Notes under the pieces: generated by a model | What the model saw: only the letters and a program-made list of their open reading frames with translations | Databases searched by the model: none | Told to the model about the DNA's origin: nothing | Made by a program: the position numbers and the translations under genes | From: Candidatus Amesbacteria bacterium RBG_19FT_COMBO_48_16 | Lineage (GTDB): Bacteria; Patescibacteriota; Microgenomatia; CAZETR01; Amesbacteraceae | NCBI GenBank assembly: GCA_001775555.1 | Contig: MEXE01000034.1 | Location: forward strand, 438-11,879 | Direction: 5' to 3' | DNA: 11,442 bases | Part shown: piece by piece, positions 7,095 to 11,442 of the stretch | How positions within the stretch are numbered: the first letter of the stretch is position 1 | Layout of the letters: each line of letters starts with the position of its first letter

Positions 7095-7993
7095 AATTTC
7101 AGCCGGCGGACAAGTTTCCACCAAGGTTTCAAAAAAATGGAGGAAGTATCAATTTTGGACTGGTAATACCACCACGTTAGTTCGGAGTTCGTAGTTCGGA
7201 GTTCGCTGACCAGATTACCCGGATTAAAAGGCGTTTCGGGGAATTTAAGTTGCTCCCAAAATTTGAGGTACAAGACCAGTTCGGAGAACGCTTGTAAAAG
7301 GGCCAGAGTCAGACCATGGAGACCATCCCGGTATCCTCTCCGGGCGAAAAATTGCCGGATAAATTCCCGGAAAGGGAAAATCAAGAAATCAGACGGTAAA
7401 AAACGATGGTTATTTTGCTGTAAATGTTTTAGCTGATGGTCGGTATAGCGATTGAGACGATCGACATACTGACCAATGCCGGTGTAGTGGTAGTGGATCA
7501 GAGCCAAATTTTCATCAGCCGGCAGGTCTGCACCAGAGCCCTTGGTAAAAGGGACGCTATGAATAGCATCTTCCCAGGTGACGTGGCCTTTTTTGAACAA
7601 TCTATAAACATAGTCCGGCCACCAATGCTGGCTGGTTATCCATTTACCGAAAATCAGATTTTTTCGGGGCAGGCGGTAGTAATCGGCAGCGGGCTGTTTC
7701 AGAATGTCTTTGATCTGTACTGCCAATTTGGGAGGGACTTCCTCATCGGCATCCAAAACCAGTATCCAGTCGCCTGTGGCTTTGGAAATACTGAAATTGC
7801 GCATCGGCTCAACGTAACCTGTGTGGGGGTGCCAAAAGACTTTGCATCCAAGTTTCCCGGCAACTGCGGCAGTTTTGTCGGTAGAGGATTTATCTACAAC
7901 CACCACTATTTCGTCGGCCAGGCGGCGAACGGAATTGACAACCGTGGGTAAATTCTTTTCCTCGTTCCAAGCGGTAATTACCACCGAGAGCAT
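7091..7993 (-). CDS. GT2 glycosyltransferase, WaaE/KdtX-like, paralogue of 5398-6180
   Basis: 300 residues. MLSVVITAWNEEKNL begins the GT-A domain, VVDKSSTDKT (32-41) is the nucleotide-binding strand, and VLDADEE (79-85) holds the DAD metal motif (81-83). YRLPRKNLIFG (106-116), WWPDYVYRLF (124-133) and a histidine-containing AIHSVPF (143-149) follow. The amphipathic C-terminal half (FREFIRQFFARRGYRDG, then ALLQAFSELVLYLKFWE) suggests membrane attachment. The domain order matches the GT2 at 5398-6180, about 40 residues shorter, so the pair probably arose by duplication and may add similar sugars. Part of the extra length is a C-terminal extension. It contains a heptanucleotide repeat encoding residues about 263-272 (SELRTTNSEL). 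A 73-base gap lies upstream and contains the best promoter candidate of the window. No Shine-Dalgarno is visible. Confidence 0.93.
   Translation of the reverse strand: MLSVVITAWNEEKNLPTVVNSVRRLADEIVVVVDKSSTDKTAAVAGKLGCKVFWHPHTGYVEPMRNFSISKATGDWILVLDADEEVPPKLAVQIKDILKQPAADYYRLPRKNLIFGKWITSQHWWPDYVYRLFKKGHVTWEDAIHSVPFTKGSGADLPADENLALIHYHYTGIGQYVDRLNRYTDHQLKHLQQNNHRFLPSDFLIFPFREFIRQFFARRGYRDGLHGLTLALLQAFSELVLYLKFWEQLKFPETPFNPGNLVSELRTTNSELTWWYYQSKIDTSSIFLKPWWKLVRRLKL
7180..7207 (-). repeat. Heptanucleotide tandem repeat, GTTCGNA family
   Basis: Plus-strand units GTTCGGA, GTTCGTA, GTTCGGA, GTTCGCT run end to end with period 7, and GGA/GTA alternate so that a 14-base higher-order unit is visible. 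On the coding strand it is TCCGAAC/TACGAAC and encodes residues about 263-272 of the GT2 at 7091-7993. The unit differs from the AGTRAAT repeats at 4843 and 8844, but the period and coding placement are the same. Confidence 0.88.
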
Positions 7994-7999
7994 GAGAGT

Positions 8000-8029
8000 A
8001 TTCTACGCCAAAATCACCGTTTTAAGCAA
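8000..8029 (-). promoter_or_regulatory. Possible promoter for the three-GT2 segment, leaderless type
   Basis: In the 73-base gap 7994-8066, the minus strand carries TTGCTT (3 of 6 to TTGACA), an 18-base spacer and TAGAAT (5 of 6 to TATAAT). TAGAAT ends 6 bases before the ATG at 7993. The gap is AT-rich (runs of T and A near 8028-8056) and has no ribosome-binding site or clear terminator hairpin. The same TAGAAT-N6-ATG geometry occurs at 5393. Prediction by eye only. Confidence 0.4.
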
Positions 8030-8066
8030 AAAATAGTCTGGTGTAAATTTTTTAAACTCCCTTGTT

Positions 8067-8354
8067 TTACTTAGCATTAAAGATATTTGGATGTATGCAA
8101 CTAACATCACTGAAAGTGGCTGATGGTTCTAAACCTAAAAAATTTGACTCACAACCTCTAATTCCATATACAGCAGTTTGACTTGGATGGATTTCCTCAA
8201 CTACTTTATCTTGGACATACACATAACCACTAATTGCTCTTAGTAAACGCATCCAGGCTGCCCTTATGTTTTGTTCTCTCTGCCTTTGCATAACTTCCTG
8301 GATGGGTGAAGCGGCAGTCTGAAACCAGATACATTCGGCACAAGTTTCGTTCAT
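8067..8354 (-). CDS. Small cysteine-containing orphan protein, function unknown
   Basis: 95 residues; I do not recognise the family. It opens with a CAEC pair (C5, C8), followed by a likely long helix with an arginine-rich face (EVMQRQREQNIRAAWMRLLR, 20-39). A strand-like GYVYVQDKVVEEI (43-55) follows, with further cysteines at 68 and 86. The CxxC plus two distant cysteines could bind a metal or form disulfides, but the spacing matches no family I can name. There is no signal peptide or membrane segment. GC over 8101-8340 is about 41%, against about 50% in neighbours, the same shift seen in the 99-residue gene at 5094-5393. It sits 12 bases after the stop of the large membrane protein gene. 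A TAAAAT box 9 bases before the ATG is a weak promoter candidate. The gene is supported by tight fit and composition, not by homology. Confidence 0.6.
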   Translation of the reverse strand: MNETCAECIWFQTAASPIQEVMQRQREQNIRAAWMRLLRAISGYVYVQDKVVEEIHPSQTAVYGIRGCESNFLGLEPSATFSDVSCIHPNIFNAK

Positions 8355-8366
8355 ATATAGGCTATT

Positions 8367-10040
8367 TTATCTAGACCAGATGGCGACTTGGGAGTTGGCA
8401 AAGAGAGTCGTAAATCCCAGCTCGGACGCAGAAAGACGGGGGCGAGTATGGGCAATGTCGGGCAAATAAATATAAGCGATTTTGTTTTGGGCCAGGAAGT
8501 CAGAGGCTGATGCGGCATCGCGTTGGGCAAAAAATTCTTCCAGCTGTCTACGGCGGGATTTCCAATCATAGCCGGTAATATCGAGGTTGACCTCGTCTTC
8601 CAGATAAACGGGCTGGGCCGAGAAAGCTGAGACGTAAGCGGTGGACTCGTAAAGATAAAGGGGACGGGGAGGGGAGAGGACCGTATTTTCTGCCGCCCCA
8701 CGATCAAAAGGTGGAGTAAGGACCACTCCGGCCGGCTGACGGCGGAGAAATTTGAGAGCTTCAAGCTCTTCTGTTGAGATTTTGGCGGGAGGGCGGGACG
8801 GCAGATAGTGGCGGAGAGTATCGATAGAAGTGGGAAGCGTAAAAGTAAATAGTAAAGAGTAAATTGTGAATAGGATTTTACGATTTTTAATAATCTCCGG
8901 CAGTCTGCCGATGAAGATGCCAGCCAGGATGGCGGCGAAAAATTGGGTATAGTAAAAAAATTGGATAGTATTCCAAGGGGTGCCTGCCTGCAGAAATAAC
9001 ATGGGGAAAATAAAACCTAAGGCTATCCCCTGCCAGATAAAGAGTTCAGAGATAGAGAAGAGAGAAGAAGATTTTAAATGAAAGAAAGCAAAGGCTCGTG
9101 TGCCGAGGTTACCCAAAACAAAAATTGTTGCGGCCACAGCATAGGCCAGAACGGCTTTGGGCCAATTGGCGGCTTGAGGATAAGTGATCATAGCTTGATA
9201 AAAACGAGGCCAGTTGAACCGATCCGGCAATCCCATCATGGTTTCTAAAAACCAACCGGGCTGGAAAACAAGAAGTTCAGAAGAATTACGGTTTAACGGT
9301 AAAAACAGAACCAAAAAAAGCGTCAGGGAGATAAAAAAAACCGGCAGCAGACGACGGTGACGGAAGGCTAAGAGAGATAAGCCGGAAAGAGCGATTACGC
9401 CGGCATATATTTTGACAAAACCGACCAAACCGAAAGCCAGAGAAGTCATCCAGAAATAACGCGGGGAAGAGGTCTGCTGATAGCCAACCAGACCGATAAG
9501 GCCAATCAGTAACAACAGGATCGAAAGAGCGAAGGGGGGATTTACGAGAGTAGAAATAGCCTGCTGGGACCAAAACATGGATTCCCCCCCCAATTGCCCC
9601 GTCCTTACCCACGACACCAGCCAGCCGAAACTGCCACCGAAATAAATAAAAAAGACCGACCACCAGGCACAAATGTCATTTTGAGTCCAAAGTCGGACCC
9701 AGTAATACGCGGCCAGGCCAATCAGGACAGCCAAGAGAGGCGGGAGGATCTGAAAATAGAGAACAGAAACGGGGACTGCGGTCAGTTTGTGAACAGTGGC
9801 CAAAATAAGGTCGAAACCCAGGTGATAATTCTGCAATTTGGCTCCGGCAAAAATCGGCATATTGAGATTACCCCGGGAAAGGTTTTCTGCCAGAGATATG
9901 TGCCAAACCCCATCATGACCGTTCGGTCCCCAGAAACCCATACCAAAGGGGTAAACCAGGCCGCTTTTGACCATGGTGGCTGACCAGGCAAGAGTACCTA
10001 TCAAAATCAGGAGCCGTTTTTTAGCGGTTGCGGAGAGCAT
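8367..10040 (-). CDS. Large GT-C-like polytopic membrane protein with C-terminal soluble domain
   Basis: 557 residues. After an N-terminal helix (about 9-24) a loop carries GPNGHDGVWH (38-47), including the H-D pair 42-43, and then LQNYHLGFD (69-77). Acidic and histidine residues in the first extracytoplasmic loop are the hallmark of GT-C glycosyltransferases and related proteins. About ten further hydrophobic segments run to around residue 403. The last 150 residues form a soluble domain (EELEALKFLRRQPAG, then RGAAENT, YLYEST, AFSAQPVYLEDEV, and IAYIYLPD near the end), of the kind found at the C-terminus of many large bacterial GT-C-like proteins. It may transfer sugars or act as the glycan polymerase; I cannot separate these. 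The start overlaps the flippase stop by 20 bases and has no Shine-Dalgarno. Residues about 388-399, in the last hydrophobic stretch, are encoded by a heptanucleotide repeat, and a G8 run lies near residue 150. Confidence 0.85.
   Translation of the reverse strand: MLSATAKKRLLILIGTLAWSATMVKSGLVYPFGMGFWGPNGHDGVWHISLAENLSRGNLNMPIFAGAKLQNYHLGFDLILATVHKLTAVPVSVLYFQILPPLLAVLIGLAAYYWVRLWTQNDICAWWSVFFIYFGGSFGWLVSWVRTGQLGGESMFWSQQAISTLVNPPFALSILLLLIGLIGLVGYQQTSSPRYFWMTSLAFGLVGFVKIYAGVIALSGLSLLAFRHRRLLPVFFISLTLFLVLFLPLNRNSSELLVFQPGWFLETMMGLPDRFNWPRFYQAMITYPQAANWPKAVLAYAVAATIFVLGNLGTRAFAFFHLKSSSLFSISELFIWQGIALGFIFPMLFLQAGTPWNTIQFFYYTQFFAAILAGIFIGRLPEIIKNRKILFTIYSLLFTFTLPTSIDTLRHYLPSRPPAKISTEELEALKFLRRQPAGVVLTPPFDRGAAENTVLSPPRPLYLYESTAYVSAFSAQPVYLEDEVNLDITGYDWKSRRRQLEEFFAQRDAASASDFLAQNKIAYIYLPDIAHTRPRLSASELGFTTLFANSQVAIWSR
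8844..8878 (-). repeat. Heptanucleotide tandem repeat, AGTRAAT family, copy 2
   Basis: Plus-strand units AGTAAAT, AGTAAAG, AGTAAAT, TGTGAAT and a degenerate AGGATTT run with period 7. The coding strand (ATTTACT/ATTCACA type) encodes FTIYSLLFTF-like residues about 388-399 of the large membrane protein. The consensus and the degenerate terminal unit parallel the copy at 4843-4877. Confidence 0.85.
9584..9591 (-). repeat. G8 homopolymer (coding strand) inside the large membrane protein gene
   Basis: Eight C on the plus strand give eight G on the coding strand, read as the Leu-Gly-Gly-Glu junction near residue 150 (QLGGES). A change of one base would shift the frame and remove most of the protein. 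It is the longest G/C run I found in the window. Confidence 0.8.
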
Positions 10041-11442
10041 TTACCAGCTTGAGACCGTCGGTGAGAAGAGATTTTCCGACTAGTATGTAGATAACAAGGG
10101 AGTAGATTAGGGCAGAGCTGACTATATTCAGAATGATGTTGGTAAGTGTAAGTTTAAGTGAAAGGGAGAATAAGTATGAGACGATAAGCATGACTAAGGC
10201 GGCAATTGCAGGTTTGCCGAATGCATTTAACAAATTAAACCGAACGAAGCGGCGGGCAACAATTACCGGTACGATTGAGGATAAGGAAATAATAGCTGTA
10301 GCGTACGCTACCCCCATAAACCCATATTTTAGAGCCAAGAATGGAGTCAAACCCCAAGTCAAGCCGGTCCACATTAACATCAAATAAGTGTTGATTTTGA
10401 CTTTGCCTACGGCGTTGAATAAATTAGTCAGAGGGGTGGATATTGCGGCCAAAGCGGAATTGAGACAATAAAGAGCCAGGGGAAATAGGGCGACTTCCCA
10501 TTTGGAATAGCGGGGGATAATTTTTACCAATAAAGGGGCGATAACGGCAAATCCGGTCACAATAGGGAATGTGATGAGGGTAATGAAAAACAGCGTTTTT
10601 TCTACAGCTTTCTGCAATTGATCGGTATGATCCTGGAGGCGGGAGTAAGCCGGAAAGGCGACTTTGGTAACGTTGTCCATAACAAAGCGCAGGGGTTTTT
10701 GGGACCAAGTCTGGGCCCATCCGATGATACCTACTCCGTCGGCCCCGATTATTTTCCATAAGAAAATATTTAGGAACCGATCTTTGACCACTGCCATTAA
10801 AGTATTGAGCTGATAGGGGAGTCCGAATGAGAGAAGTGTCCGGAGGCTGTCACCGGAAATAGCCAACCCGATTTTCCAGGGAGCTAAATAATAAATCAGA
10901 GAGGTGCCAATCAGCCCGCGAAGGATAACTGCCCAAGCATAGGAGGTTACTCCCCTCCCCTGCCAGGCAAGGACTACAGCCACCAAATAAAAGATGATGG
11001 TCTCTGCGACTTCGACTGCGGCCAAGGTCCTGAATTGGAGCTGGCGTTCGAGTACAACCGAAGGGATAGTTTTGAGAGAGGCCAAAAAAAAGGCAGTCAA
11101 CAGGCTGTAAAAAAGCCAGGTACCGGAACCGGAAACATGATAATAAGAAAATAAGAATTGAGATAGAGATAGAGATAGAGAGAGCAAGACTACAACTAAT
11201 ATTTGCTGCAGGGTGAATGTCGTACGCAGGTCGGTCAGAGTAACCCGGGCTTTTTTTTGAATCAATGACGCGGCCAGGCCAATGTCCGAAAAATAGCCTA
11301 GAATGGAGACTAAATCGTTGACGGCGATAAACAACCCGATTTCCGGCCGGCCTAAAAAAACCGTCAGGAGAAAAAAGCCGATAGTGGAGATGATTTGGAT
11401 GACAAAAGAGCGACTGACCAAAGTGACAACTCCGGTTACTGA
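10021..11442 (-). CDS. Wzx-type polysaccharide flippase (MATE/MOP superfamily), 5' end cut by window edge
   Basis: The frame is open from the right edge to the TAA at 10021, giving 473 residues. A TTG at 11421 could be taken for a start, but the preceding in-frame residues SVTGVVT continue the usual flippase N-terminus (K/S-V-x-G...SR), so the true start is probably a few codons beyond the window. FLGRPEIGLFIAVNDLV and YFSDIGLAASLIQKK are the diagnostic first-to-second helix region of polysaccharide biosynthesis proteins. About twelve to fourteen helices are discernible, with the second-half repeat seen in LFNAVGKVKINTYLM and YGFMGVAYATAII. The family exports lipid-linked oligosaccharides across the cytoplasmic membrane. 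Being first in the run, it places the locus in a Wzx-dependent export pathway. Its stop lies 20 bases inside the next gene. Confidence 0.93.
   Translation of the reverse strand, partial: SVTGVVTLVSRSFVIQIISTIGFFLLTVFLGRPEIGLFIAVNDLVSILGYFSDIGLAASLIQKKARVTLTDLRTTFTLQQILVVVLLSLSLSLSQFLFSYYHVSGSGTWLFYSLLTAFFLASLKTIPSVVLERQLQFRTLAAVEVAETIIFYLVAVVLAWQGRGVTSYAWAVILRGLIGTSLIYYLAPWKIGLAISGDSLRTLLSFGLPYQLNTLMAVVKDRFLNIFLWKIIGADGVGIIGWAQTWSQKPLRFVMDNVTKVAFPAYSRLQDHTDQLQKAVEKTLFFITLITFPIVTGFAVIAPLLVKIIPRYSKWEVALFPLALYCLNSALAAISTPLTNLFNAVGKVKINTYLMLMWTGLTWGLTPFLALKYGFMGVAYATAIISLSSIVPVIVARRFVRFNLLNAFGKPAIAALVMLIVSYLFSLSLKLTLTNIILNIVSSALIYSLVIYILVGKSLLTDGLKLVNALRNR
11160..11183 (-). repeat. Hexanucleotide tandem repeat (GAGATA) in the flippase gene
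   Basis: Three GAGATA units and one GAGAGA unit on the plus strand. On the coding strand the TCTCTA units encode a Ser-Leu alternation (SLSLSLS) within a transmembrane helix of the flippase. Gain or loss of a unit keeps the frame. Confidence 0.85.

Noticed and set aside
7436..7951. Plus-strand 171-residue open frame
   Set aside because: The longest antisense frame, but fully inside a GT2 gene carrying all its catalytic motifs on the minus strand.
7994..8066. Rho-independent terminator after the 95-residue gene
   Set aside because: There are T and A runs, but I could not form a GC-rich stem next to a T-tract on the minus strand.
8351..8764. Minus-strand 137-residue open frame overlapping the end of the large membrane protein
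   Set aside because: It is a shifted frame of the C-terminal soluble domain of the 557-residue protein, and its Ser/Pro-rich composition is typical of a shadow frame.
11419..11421. TTG as the flippase start
   Set aside because: The frame continues open to the window edge and the preceding residues fit the family N-terminus, so the start lies outside.

Overview
The window is one gene-dense stretch of a bacterial surface-glycan locus. All eleven supported genes lie on the minus strand, so transcription runs from high to low coordinates. The genes abut or overlap: three 4-base ATGA stop/start overlaps, two 20-base overlaps, and no intergenic gap longer than 73 bases. I see no tRNA, rRNA, CRISPR array, transposase, integrase or convincing terminator.

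In transcription order the locus reads as follows. A Wzx-type flippase (runs off the right edge) is followed by a large polytopic membrane protein with a C-terminal soluble domain, and by a small cysteine-containing orphan protein. Three family-2 glycosyltransferases come next, two of them paralogues, then a second small orphan protein. The rest is a GT-B glycosyltransferase of the GT4 type, two polytopic GT-C type glycosyltransferases (DUF2029/GT87-like and PMT_2/GT39-like), and a YfhO-like membrane protein that runs off the left edge. A coherent inferred model is that the cytoplasmic GT2 and GT4 enzymes build a lipid-linked glycan. The flippase then moves it across the membrane, and the polytopic GT-C type proteins extend, polymerise, transfer or decorate it outside from polyprenyl-phosphate sugars. 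I recognise no Wzy, Wzz, ligase or sugar-nucleotide synthesis gene here.

The organism cannot be named from the sequence. Codon use fits a standard code with TGA as stop. Coding GC is near 50% in sampled stretches, and no start is preceded by a clear Shine-Dalgarno sequence. The run of GT-C, YfhO-like and GT2 genes resembles loci I associate with Patescibacteria (CPR), particularly Microgenomates. That is inference with moderate confidence.

Most worth a second look are heptanucleotide tandem repeats inside three different genes. Two of them are the same repeat family, and all are oriented so that they can be translated without stop codons. Also notable are two low-GC small orphan genes inserted in the glycosyltransferase run, and a shared TAGAAT-N6-ATG arrangement at two starts that suggests leaderless transcription.
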